In this document: in pieces, positions 35,265 through 48,700 of the stretch
Numbering within the stretch: the first letter of the stretch is position 1
Layout: every line of letters begins with the position of its first letter
From: Schistosoma haematobium
Lineage: Eukaryota > Platyhelminthes > Trematoda > Strigeidida > Schistosomatidae
Reading direction: 5' to 3'
NCBI RefSeq assembly: GCF_000699445.3
Contig: NC_067198.1
Span: 25,803,536-25,867,535, forward strand
DNA: 64,000 nucleotides
Notes under the pieces: model-generated
The model's input: the letters and a program-made list of their open reading frames with translations, nothing else
What the model was told of the DNA's origin: nothing
The model's database searches: none
Made by a program: the position numbers and the translations under genes

Positions 35265-38200
35265 GTGAGTTATTTGTAATAGTTGAGTGTATTGTAATTT
35301 TTTATGCCGTTGCAAAGTGAAGTTAATCACGCCAGACCCAAATTTAAACTTTATCCAACTTAAACTTTCACCTCTCCAGGCCAACTGGTTATGAAGGTTC
35401 CTGAAAATAAACCGGGTGTATAAGATGCTCATCACTAGGCATTCCACTTTCACAATCAATTACAGTTATGAAAATTAAGTATTCAAGGAAAAATATAGCA
35501 AAAATGTAAGCAATAAAATAAAATTTTTGACAACAATTTAGTCACCGTAAACAGGATAAGCTATTCATTACTTATGGATGCGTTCTAATAACTCGCTTCT
35601 GTCTGAAGTTTGCGTTAATGATGAAATTTGGTTAAACAATGATAGCTTCACAATAAGACTATCTAACACAGAGATGTCAAATCAAGAAAAATCATTATCA
35701 TGAGTTACAAATCGCAGCCATCCGAGGTCTGAATACTTAGTAACAATCTGGATGATTTATATCACATTTCTGATGTAGCCACATCCCCGAAGCACTAGCA
35801 AAATAACACTTCACTCGCCGTGTTGAGCATCCGTACAATTTAACTAATAATTCGAGAAACATTTCCAAATTAGGTGATTTGACGGTTTATCATGAGCCTT
35901 TTTATGGAGTGACATAATCATTTTAAAGCGGGTGAGTAGATAAGACAAAAGTTACTTTACTAGAGTGTTTTTACAGAAACGATCAGAAACCTCATCCAGT
36001 AAACTTCCTTTAGCTTATATACTCGTCCTAGTAAATCTGTTTCTCAGTTGAGTTATTAGGTAGCTGCACGGTCAGTGCCTTAAATCTGGGACACAACATT
36101 ATTAGAGCTTCAGAAGGAGTCGGAAGAAGAACATAGTGTTCATAAACATTTAGCGATGGATGTTAAGTGGCTAAATTGTGGTTGAGTTAGTCGTATTACA
36201 ACTTTTCTATTTACTCTGAAGTTCAGATTTTATAGATTCATTACTAGTTTATTTGTAAGAACTGTTGATAAAATCTACAATAAAACATATTAAAGCTACC
36301 CTCATGTGTAATAGCATTTTAGGGGCGTTGCTCATTTCTTTATCTGCCACAAGAAAACATATCAAATTAAAACCATCACTTTACAGACTGAAGCACTTAG
36401 TTGTCAAATGGATATTTAATTTTATTCACGTCAGAAGTGCAATACATATATATCTTATCTATCATTTGGAGATTAGTTTGCTTAGATCAACTCTTTGATA
36501 GTTATGTAAACAGAATATACTCACTGGGAATATACTTGTTGACAAATGTTTAGCAATTAAAAATAATCATTTCAATAAATGAAACTAATGATGGTATCCT
36601 TTCAGTTTCTCATGAATTTCTAGATAGTCTATAATCTATCAATTACCACTCTTTATTACTATTTCTGTTAGTCCTAGTTAAATGCTTGGAAAAAGTTCAT
36701 TCAGACTAATCAATCCTTCAGAGTTGATATATGAAATAGTTGTGAAACAGCGTCCTACCAGGTTAGCTTTGATTCCATATCTAAGAAATCTTCGGTAATT
36801 GTCGAAACGACATTTTGATCATAAACGTCTAAATATTTTGTTAAAATACTAATATAAACTTTTAATTTCGATGAAATTATTTTCGCGGTCTAATAAGTTC
36901 TTATATATATCGGCTGACCTGAAATAATTCTTTATATCCCATTTCAATAGCTTACTTACTTACGCCTCTTACCTCTCGTGGAGAAGCATAGGCTGCCTAC
37001 TCGCATTCTCCATCGGTTTCTATTCTGGGCAATCCATTATATTTGTTTCCAATTGTTATTCATCTTTTTGATGTCTCTTTCCAATTCTCGTCGCAGTGTG
37101 TTCTTTGGCCTTCCCATTTTCCGTTCCCTTTTAGGATTTGAAGTTAGCACTTGCTTTGTGATCCAGTTTGATGATTTCCGTAATTTATGTCCTATCCACT
37201 TCCAGCGTCTTTTGCTAATTTTCTCTTCAGCTGGAAACTGGTCTGTTCTCTCCCACAGTAGACTGTTGCTGATGGTATCCGGCCAACGGATATTCAGCGT
37301 CTTGCGTAGACAGCTGTTTATAAATACTTGTAATTTCTTGATGATAGTTGTAGTAGTTCTCCAAGTCTCAGCTCTGTACAGTAGAACTGTCTTGATATTC
37401 GTATTGAAGATTGTGACTTTGTTGTCTGGCAGTTGTTTCGAGCTCCACATGTCCTTCATTTGTAGAAATGTGGCCCTTACTTTGCCAGTCCGTGCCTTTA
37501 CATGTGTATTAGACCCCACGTTGTTGATCAATGATGCGGTCCAGGTACGTAAAACTCTCTATCTCTTCCAGAGGTCTTCCATCAAGTGTGATTGTGCTGG
37601 TATTCTCCGTGTTGTATTTGAGGATCCTACTTTTTCCCTTGTGTATGTTGAGGCTTACTGATGCAGAGGCTTTTGCTACACTGGTTATCATGACCTGCAT
37701 TTGCTCATGTGTATGGGATAGAAGGGCTAGGTCATCTGCGAAGTCCAAATCGTCTGTTTGTATCCAAGCTGTCCATTGTATTCTGTGCTTTCCCTGAGAT
37801 GTCGAAGTCTTGATAATCCAGTCAACCACCGGAAGAAAGAGAGAGATAGAGTAAGCAGACTTGCCTGACACTAGTCTTCACTCGGAATACGTCTGTCAGC
37901 TGACCCCCATTCACGACTTTACGGTGTAGTCCGTCTCACGGATTCCGTATGATGCTGACAATCTTCTCAGGCACACTATAGTATATAAGAAGGTTCCATA
38001 AGGTCCTTCTATCCACACTGTCAAACACTTTCTCATAGTCGAAGAAAGTTGATGTATGGTGACGAATCCCATTCAATTGATTGCTCAAAAATGATCCGTA
38101 GTGTCGCGATTCGGTTTGTACACGACTGATACTTACGGAATTCGCCCTGTTGATCTTGAAGCTAGGTGTCTACTGCGTCTTTCATTCTGTTCAGCAACAC

Positions 38201-41200
38201 TGTTGAAAACGTTTCTGGATACTGACAGTAGTGTGATACCTCTGTAGTTCTCACACTCTCTGGGATCTTCTTACTTTGATATGTCGACGAGGTATCCTTC
38301 TTTCCAGTCCATCGGCACTTGGTCTTCCTCCAAGCGCTAGCCATAGGAGAGTCATAGGTAGAGCTATTTCAATAGCTACTTCAGAAATACTAAATTGCCT
38401 TCGAATTACTACGTCTTTTGGCAAACACCTGACAGCGTTAAGATGTAATCTTCCTTTTTATGATTGAATATTCTTTTGGTTTATGTTTTTATTCGCTGAT
38501 GCTTCACAACAGTATGTTTTGTTCCATATTAACGGCCTCATCTACGCACAGGCAAACCAGAGCTCACAATATCAATCCAATATTTGATTTATATGGACAG
38601 AAATTTTGAAAAAAACTATTCATTTCTAACCGAATGACGACAGGTTGACGATATTTTCTGGCAGTTTACTACATATTTTGTTTTACTTATACAAAACCTG
38701 GAAAGAATGTGTTGTCTAGCTCTCTGTTTGCTGATATATACAAACGAAAACGAAAATCCACGTATACATATAAATATGGTCCAGATGATCTGGAATCCTA
38801 CTTTTCTTTGTCACATTTTGTTTCCTGTTTTCTCAAGTTGTGATTACTCCAAATGGACATGATCATTTAAGTAAGAAAGAATTGCTCCATATACAGTGTG
38901 CTATTTTAAAGTTTGCATCATCATATCGTGTTTCGATGCCTATTTATATAAGAGAATCTGATATACTGGAGTTTTTTTCACCTGTTCTTGCTGTTTGTTC
39001 TTTAGACTGTAGTAAGTCTACCCAATAAAATAGTTGCCAAGACGTCTAATAATCATAGTTCTGTCATTATATTGAATATTAAATTTTCTAAATATGCTTT
39101 TAGTAACATAAACAAATAAAATGAATAAATACAGTTAAAACATGACTACATAGAGAGTTTGACTCTCAAAGGATGTCTATTGACAATGATATATCTAAAT
39201 GAGTTCATCCTATAAACATATTTTCTTGTAGTAGTATGATTTGGGGAGTAAATGATACAAACAAATTTGCTGTTTGTTCTCAGAATAAATGAATAACATT
39301 TGAAAAAAGTTCTCATTTGTAATATTTCAATTGAACAGAAATGTAGTCAGCTAATAAATGAGCATCATTTAAAAGAAGATATGTTGAGAGTAAAACATAG
39401 TGAAGAAATAATTAAACTACAACAGACTATTACTGAGCATAAAGAAAAATATGAAAAAGAATTAAATACAATTCGATGTCTTGCTGAACAGTGGAAATCT
39501 CACCAATGTCCAAACACAGAACCGATTCTTAACGAGAAATTGCAACTGGAATGTGAATTTCAAAGATTACAAGAGAAGTATTCATCATTAGAAACGGAAG
39601 TAGAAGGTAAGTGTACAAAGTGTTTGTAAACGGTCCCCAAAATACAGTAAAGTTAAAATATAAGCCAATTGAGATGCTTAAAAACCAATGTGTAAATTAT
39701 AAAACTACTTAATGAGTCGTTTGAAATTTTAGTCAACAAACCAACAGGTGGATTATTTCTTTTCGCGGCTATTCGGATGGGCCATACTTGAAAACTAAGT
39801 GGCCACTAAACTTTAATTGTAAACCCTTTATATTTAAAGAACTTTTATGGTATATAAATAATGAAGCAATGAGAAAATGCATTTGAGGATTGACTTTCGT
39901 TTTCATACAATCCTGTGTAGGCATTTCGTGGATCAAGTGACTTTGCTACTAAGATCGTTTGAGCAATTGTGTTTTACATGAAGCCTGTATTAAATCGAGA
40001 ACATGACTATCATAAATACATTTAGGTGTAGGCATTATTCAAACAAAATACAGTTGGATGTTTAATCGCTTAATAGCATTTAGATACTTAAGCTAGAGAA
40101 GTTTCGGTGCTGTAGTTATAGAAAAGTTTATTCACATTCTGATGGTTAATATTATTGTAATTCGTAAAATTCCGAAGCCCGAATGATGAAATTTGTCTGG
40201 ATATACGATATTATAAATAATAAGAATTTATAGATCATAAATCATACGATATTCGGGCCTTGATAATGATTCTAAAGGCATAGAAAAGAAAGCTCCCTTC
40301 TCAGGCGTATATAGAGTCACAACACAAATCATAAATCAAGGGACAAAGTACTGTATTGTATAATGGATAGCAGCGATTAAAGAAGATAAATTCACATCTA
40401 CCCATCGAAATGAGGTAAGTTGCTAAAAAATTAGTGAGTTTCAACAGGTAGCATATACAGTAGATACTAACCGATGAGCGAAAGAAAAGGTAATATTACA
40501 TGTAGGTAAACGAAGTAAAACGATAGAATTAAGAGTATACATGGATGGGGACAGTAATTTATATCGAATTGAAATAGACCCCACGTTCTGCAAAGTCGAC
40601 AAAAATATCTGAAAACAACATAAGCTACTGAATATTAGTAAGTAGTATGATATGCTGTAGGGTAATCATTAGAAAAGATTAGTGCTAAACAAATTGAAGA
40701 CAATGTAACAACCAGTAGAAATCGGAAACTAGTGTGCTGTTGTCTAATGGTTATTTTCCACCCGTTTTCTTTTTAAAGCTCAAAGATGAGGCTCAGGATG
40801 CTTGAGATGTTTGTCAGAAACAGTATTTATCAGATCAAGTGACTTATTTCGACAGAATTATGCATTTGTAACTCCACTTCCTCTGTAATATTATTGAGTT
40901 TTGTCCTAAAGTTGCCTCGGAATATCGCAACTGGGACAACTGGTTTGTTTGATGGATATTCAGGTAGCCCTTCTTTAGGTAATTAATTCCTTAGCATAGA
41001 AGTATATTGTAAGTAGGCTATTGCTACAGACAAAACCTAACGGGATATTTTGTGGTTACAAATAATAACAGTTGTTCATTATGCTACGTTATTTTGTCTG
41101 CTGATAATTTTAAGAGATTGGTGGATGTCAATAATATTTTCAATGTTAATTTAGTGAAAAGGTATTGCACTCTTTGGAGCTATTAAACTATTTTAGTCTT

Positions 41201-44200
41201 AAATTTTTTGGAACATGATTGTAAATGAGAACATGTACTCTTGCCTTCGTTTTTTAAATGTATATGCCTTCTGATATACGAATAAATTACCAAAATTATC
41301 AATAGACAGAATAATATAGCTTATATTTGTTCCAATGAAAAAGTAGAAATTTAAAAACTCAAATAGGATTTATATGCCTAGAAAGAAATAGTCATCAGTT
41401 TATCATTCTCTTACTCGCTCATTTCATCAAACATGTGTAAACTCTTCAAAACTTTCAGAATTATCACATAACCCATCTTATCAGTTAAGGAATCTAAATA
41501 ATTACTACTTCACCACTCTACGTTTTCTACGTTTATGTTCAAACGATCTTAAACTTTTGTAAACTCTAAATCTTCCATAGCTACTACCTAATTTTATTAG
41601 TGTCCAAACTCCATATATATGTTACTGATAACTGTTGTTATTCCAACTCTTCTTGACACGTGTCTACTACTCTGTGTTATATTACATTTAAGTGTTACAC
41701 TTTTACATGAATACATTTATAAGGCTCTGAAAATAAACCACAATATATAATGAATTTACATTACTCTGTATTAATTGTTATTTTGGCTTTATTCAACTTC
41801 ACAAAACGGATCAACTGTAGGGAACTTATATTTCAATAGTTTTCAAAGTAGTTGGAAGTTATCAGTGTCATTTTATTTTCTTCTTTATCAATATACTTTA
41901 TGAAATATAGAATGTTTACAGTCTGTAAATTATTTGTATTTAATATCAGAAAGGGGTCAATGTCTAACTTCAACCAATCCACAAAATTGAGCCACACGTT
42001 GACTATTGTCTTCAGTGAGTTACTATCTCACAACAGACCCGATTTAACTCCACTGGTCACTGTTTCCCACTAGAACTCCTGGAAATACCTCTTGAAACCA
42101 GCTACTAGTGAGCATACGCTAATTAGTATCAGAAAGTGGTTTTTGTGGATATTATAGTAATTTAATAGTTGAGATCATGTGGCTAGAGGTTAAGCATTCG
42201 CTCACAAGATCTATAGGTTCTGGTCTCGAATCCCGCGAGTTGGGATCGTAGGTGCAACTTGACGAGGAATCTTAAAATAGGACAAAATGGTCACCCAGTG
42301 TTCCCAGGTTTTCGAGGGTAGTCTAGCTTCAATTGACTTATGATCTCAACTATTTGCATTTAATACATTTTTCATTCCTTCCATTTAACATATAAATTTA
42401 TATTATAATTTAGATAGAATCAAAGTTCTTACAGATGCGTATGAATGTAAAATTCAAGAACTTATCAAAAATATTAAAGATGAAGAAAATAGAAAAGAAA
42501 ATGAGCTATTAGAAATCAATAAAAAACTTTTACAAGACTTAAAAAATCAACAATATATCTATGATCAATCAATTATTAGACATAATCAAGAAAAAAATGA
42601 ATTAAGCAATGTTATAAAACATAATACAGAAATTAATTTAAACAATATTTGGCAAGGTCGATTAAATCAAGAAAGAGAAGAATTTCAAATAGAATTATCA
42701 AAATTACATAAATTAAATGAAGAAATCAAGTATAATTTAGAGAATCATATTGAAAGTTCAAAAGTAAAATATGATAAAGTATGTATTGATATATATATGT
42801 ACTTGGAATTCTTCGAGTATTTATCAGTATAGGGGTTGTGAATATTATTGTTTTTGATTGAGATCATGAACCGATTGATGTTAGACTACCTACTGGACCA
42901 CTGAGCCACCATCCAATTGTGTTAGTGCCTAACATCAACCAATCCACGAAATTGCGCGACCATCTTCCATCATACTGACAATTAACATATGCTCACTGGT
43001 GACTAGCTTCGTGAGGGAATTCTCAGAGTTCTAGTGAGAAGCCATGACCGGTGGAGCTAATCCCTGTCGGGTAAAGACAGGTATCTACCGTAGTACAATA
43101 GAAGATGGTCGCGCAATTTTGTGGATTGGTTGATGTTAGCCACTAACACCACTGGATGCCGGTTCAGCGGTTCAGTAGGTTAAGCGTTCGCACGCGGGAC
43201 TGAAGGCCATGGGTTCGAACTCCGCAGGTGGGACTGTGGATACGCACTGCCGAGGAGTCTCGCAGTGGGACGAAACTGCCGTCCAGTGCTTCCAGGTTTC
43301 TAACGGTGTTCTAACAACGATCGGCCCATGATCTCAGTCGAATATTTATCATTGTACATTGAATTATGTCAAAGCACTGAACGTTATCCCAGTCGGTCGA
43401 AAAGTAAATTCACCATTGACAATTGAATTGCATTATTTAGATGAAATAATAGACGGACTTATTATTGACTGAGAGAGTATTTAGTTTAAATAGTGTCAAG
43501 ATCGGATAGGGAGTAGAAATCAGAATGGAATTTGACTTTAAACATTTGTGTCCATGACTCTAGAAAAGCAATAATCTTTGATTTGTTTCATCCATTTCGG
43601 TTGCTGGTTTGGTGGTAATTATATGATCACTGGATTACTAGCTGCCATTGTGTATACTCAGGGAATTAATTTTTTTTTTGATCTGTAAGGATTTTGTGTA
43701 CTTTTCTTGTGGTCCATGTTCTTTGAAACCATAGTTCTTCGATGTTGCGCTTGCTTATTTTGTCTGGTATTTTGTGAATGTCCTATATATATGAAAAGAG
43801 GTCAAATCAAAGTTGTCTAAAGAAATTTATTTAATCTCTGTGAAAAATTGAAGTTACCACTTATTGTGCTCTGTTTTAAATTGTTTAGTTTCTTCTAGTG
43901 TACATGAAATTCAAGTTTACAAGTCGTAAGCCATTTCAATTATTTTCGAGCTGTTGCCTTAAATCTCAAGGTACCAACTACATCTCGACAAGCGCCGTCA
44001 TAAAGTTTGCTTGGATCCTTCCATATATATCTTCAACACAAGGTCAAAAACCTAAAGTAGCATGATTGAGTTGTATTTGCATCGTCGAAAACTCTACATT
44101 TTTCATGTAAGCCAATACAAACGACAGAGAACAAAACACCCTCTTCATCATAGAATAAGATTGTGTAAATAATAAGTCTCGCCTCATTCTGGTTGGTTGT

Positions 44201-45732
44201 CAGGTGCAACCCCAGTTACTCGGTTTATATAGTTCCATACATTACATAACCTGTTACTGAATGAATGTTATAAATTGCAGTTACATTATTACTTCACTTA
44301 CTGTACATTATCTAAATTTATTCAAATTAATAATTTCAATGTACCACATGGGAACTTATTTTTAAAAAAAGAGAATATTCTTTGTTTAAATATTTGTTTT
44401 AGATAGATTAGGAATATTTAAATTATTAAATATAATTATAAAAGGGCATAATATATGTTCTAAATACTTTTTAATTTGTTTTAATACCTTTCTGAGGTAT
44501 CTTTTATATTTCATTGGAAACATTAATTGAATTGTAAGGTATGTTAATTTGTGACCGAGTAATACGTTCTAAAATTATCAATGTTCCAATCAATTAACTT
44601 AGGCTCAATTTAATACATATTTAACCTCAAATCAACAAAATTATTGATTATAATAAAGATGCAACTGATGATGTTGAAATGTCAAACGATAAATAACTGT
44701 GGTCAAGCTAATAAACACAAACTTAGTAAATATTTCTTCTTAGATTTAATGCTAAATATTATCGACATTTTAATCCATTTTTGTATTGGTTGTTTGAGTT
44801 TTCCTATTGATGTTTAGGACTGCAATTAATTAGTCTCATATTGGCATATATTCATCCTGTACAAATTTCTTTGATATCGCCTGAAGTCACTAGCATAATA
44901 GGCAAAGATAGATAATGGTTAGCAGTGAAATTCAAACAGAATGCAGCGCGCCTCCTGGAACGGTAATGGGTTCAAGTGCTAGTGTGAACATCAATTCTGA
45001 GATGCAGGTGCATCCAGCTAACGAGTCCTATGTGGGATGAAACGCTCATCTTTGATTCCATTACTAGTCACTATATTACCTTTGCTTATTATTGACATTA
45101 TTTAGAATATGAGAATAAAAGTTTTTTTTCGGGGTAATTATAAAAACTATCAAGAGTTGAACATTAAACTGTTCAATGTTTCAATTATTTATTTTTATTT
45201 ATTAGCTTAATACAGAATATATAAATTATCAAAAGGAAACAAAATTGGAATATGAAAAATTTCATAGAAAAATTATTGATTTACAATTAGTTGAAGAGAA
45301 TTTAAAGAAAGAATTAATTATGAAAAATGATGAACAGATAAATTTAGAAAAAGAAGTAAATTATATCAGTTTGTTCTGATTTCAATTGTTTATGTTAGTT
45401 TTTGTTTTTTGTGTTTTTTTTCTTCATTTAATTATTTCAATAGTTGAGATCATTAGTCAATTGAAACTAGACCACCATGAAAAACCTGGAAGCACTGAAC
45501 GGTCGTTTCGTCCTATCGTGGGACTCCTTAGCAGTGCACATCCACGACCTCGCCTCACGAGATTCGAACCCAGGACTTATGGGACGAGACAGCCGTTCAG
45601 TGCTTCCAGGTTTCCCATGGTGATATAGCTTCAATTGACTCATGATCTCAACTACTGAAATTAATACAATCTCCACAAAACTCCTGATATGAATTAACAT
45701 ATGCTTACTAGTGACTAGCTCCAAGAGGTATT

Positions 45733-45792
<60 letters not shown>

Positions 45793-48700
45793 TTTATTGC
45801 TGAAAATGTATTAAATATAATCTCAGTTATTTATACCTACTCGTTACTAAAAGTTTATGAATTAGTTATTAACCATCTAGAAGAATTTCTAGTCTTACAG
45901 ACTCATTAACCCTTGAATCTTTAGAAATTCCAATAAATTCATCAACCATTATTATCAGTGATGAAATGCAAACTAAGCAACAGTGCAACTCTAGTCTCTT
46001 CCTTTTTTTTCATTGAAAAAAGGATATAAACGCTTAGAATTCATTTGAATAATCATGATTCTTCCAGATTTAATCAGTGTATACTTGCATACTTTCTGTT
46101 GACTAATGTTCGTAATTAATCTGTTCAGTTGAATTAAACAACTGAATAATTTGTACACTATTTCAATGAAATACCCTCATTATGAATGAAAATATCCAAT
46201 CGAATAGTTGTTACGTTCCAGTTTTCAATTGAGTCTTCATGTTTAATTACAGAGTAATACCAGATAAATGAATATTTGAGTTTTATAGTTGGTTTATTAT
46301 AGAGTTTTTTCAGTATTTTAACATGAGTTTAACATTCAACATGAGAAGAAACGTTAATTTTACACCGAAGATTTTCAATTAAGTTAAGCAAACTTTTAAG
46401 GGTTCTTACATAATTTATCGATAATTTCCTTTTTATAATTGTAAATGATCTAAATATATTATTTTGTTCATTTTTTTCGAATCATTTTAAAGTTTTCTAC
46501 ATTAATCTCCTCCCTGTAACTACGAGATAATTGATCTTGTTTTCATGGGTTTCGATAAGTAATACGTAATTGAAACTAATTCCGTTTAGATTTATATACA
46601 ATAATTTTGTGTATAGTTTAAATTTCAGTGAAATAAATGTATATTTGATTACTGAACTGGACTTGATTTAATAAAGGAAGTTTAAATTAAGTTGATAAAC
46701 AACTCAAGTGCTTGTTTATTTCAGTAATCTAATATGGGAAATAATAATATTAGATTAATCAACTTAGTATGAGTGGTATGAAAATATACATCAGTGTCAA
46801 TACTGTATAAACATGAAGGGATCGGTTATCAATTATCATAGTTTATAAAATCTTACTACTTTCTATACTTCTAGAGTATGGATTATTTTAGTTTTTCATA
46901 TTCTTTAAATAGCTTAAACAAATTTTAAAAAAATAGATCTGATCAGTGTAATGAATGTATATGTCAAATAAAATTCAAGATTATACTATTTTAATTGTTG
47001 ATTTGCTCCGGCAACATCGGTCAGACTGTCCTGCCCTCCATGACCGGTGACGACTGATCCACCAAACGAAGAGGAAGTCCGCAAGGAACTCCAACTCTTG
47101 AAGCGTTACAAATCACCTGGCCCAGATGACTTACCTCCGGCTCTTTTTAAAGATGGTGGTGACTTTTTGACTAAGGAATTGACGACGTTGTTTACAAGGG
47201 TTTGGGAACTAGAGAGGGTACCAACGTCATGGAATGAGTCGATAGTTGTCCCTATCTTTAAAAAGGGTTCACGTCGTTCCTGTAACAACTATAGGGGGAT
47301 GAGTCTACTTCCGATTGCGTCCAAGCTATTGGCTTCCGTCATACTTCGTAGGTTGTTCAAAACCCGAGAAAGATTGACTCGCGAGAAGCAGGCTGGGTTT
47401 CTTTCTGGTCGAGGATGTATTGATCATATCTTCACCCTCCGCCAAATGTTAGAACACCGCCATACTTATCAAAGGCCAACAATCGTAGTGTTTCTTGACA
47501 TCAGGGCTGCCTTCGATTCGTTGGACAGGACTGTTCTCTGGGATTGTCTATTGAAGAAGGGTGTGTCTGAGAAGTTTATTAACATCCTAAAAGCCCTATA
47601 TAAAAACACCTCAGGCAGAGTGAGGGCATACAACCACCTTTCTCCATTGTTCCATTCGAGTAGTGGGGTTAGACAGGGTTGCCCAATCTCACCATTCCTC
47701 TTCAACTTCGCCATCGATGACATTCTGGAAACAGCTGTGATGAATGTAAGTAATGGTGGTGTGGATCTGTTGCTTGGAGAGAGACTTCTCGACCTTGAGT
47801 ATGCGGACGATATTGTCTTACTGTGCGATAATGCCCAAGGCATGCAATCCGCACTTAATCAGTTGGCAATTAGTGTCCGTAGGTATGGTATGTGCTTTGC
47901 ACCTTTGAAGTGCAAAGTACTCCTACAAGACTGGCAGGATTCCAATCCTGTACTCACCCTGGATGGTGAGCAGATAGGCGTAGTCGAGAAGTTCGTGTAT
48001 CTGGGTAGCTGCATAAGTGCTGGTGGGGGTGTGAGTGATGAGATCAATGCACGTATAGTGAAAGCCAGAGCGGCTTATGCCAATCTGGGCCATCTTTGGC
48101 GCCTTCGTGATGTCAGTCTGGCTGTAAAAGGTCGGATCTAGAACGCGTCGGTGAGAGCAGTTCTGCTCTATGCTTGTGAAACCTGGCCTCCGAGTTGAGG
48201 ACGTTAGACGACTTTCTGTGTTCGATCATCGTTGTCTCCGAAGGATTGCTGACATCCAGTGGCAACACCATGTTAGTAATGCAGAGGTTCGGCATCATGT
48301 GTTCGGGCACAGAGACGATAGTGCAATTGGTGTCACTATCTTGAAACACCGACTTCGGTGGCTTGGACATGTTCTACGAATGTCGTCCCAGAGAATTCCA
48401 CATCGTGCATTATTTGCCGACTCTGGGACTGGTTGGAAAAGGCGGAGAGGTGGTCAGTGTATGACATGGTGTCGTGGTATGAAAGAAAGCTGCAAAGGAC
48501 TGGCTTGTGTTGGTTCTTCACGACTCCCTGGTTGGGGTCTGAGAGATGGTGCTACACAGTGGCTAGAGACGTTATCAGATATGGCTCCGAATAGAAGCCA
48601 GTGGTGATCCTGCTGTAACCTTCTTTTACTTTCTTCATAAAAAGTGGTTGTGTCTCCCTTACCTGAAAGATTTCTTCTGATTGTACCTTTCCGTTCCCTC

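Larger units (their letters stand above)
42779..45205 (+). other. FAM184 intron 3
   Basis: Holds SINE-like copies at 42.86-43.35 and 44.89-45.06 kb; the remainder (43346-44884) is AT-rich with nothing recognised. Confidence 0.5.

Noticed and set aside
36978..37661. Long plus-strand open frame (227 codons)
   Set aside because: It is the exact antisense of the RTE reverse transcriptase tail of copy B; the same antisense frame appears opposite copy A at 7529-8137.
45736..45789. Regular repeat array considered as CRISPR-like
   Set aside because: Dinucleotide microsatellite in a eukaryotic intron; no spaced repeats of CRISPR type occur in the window.
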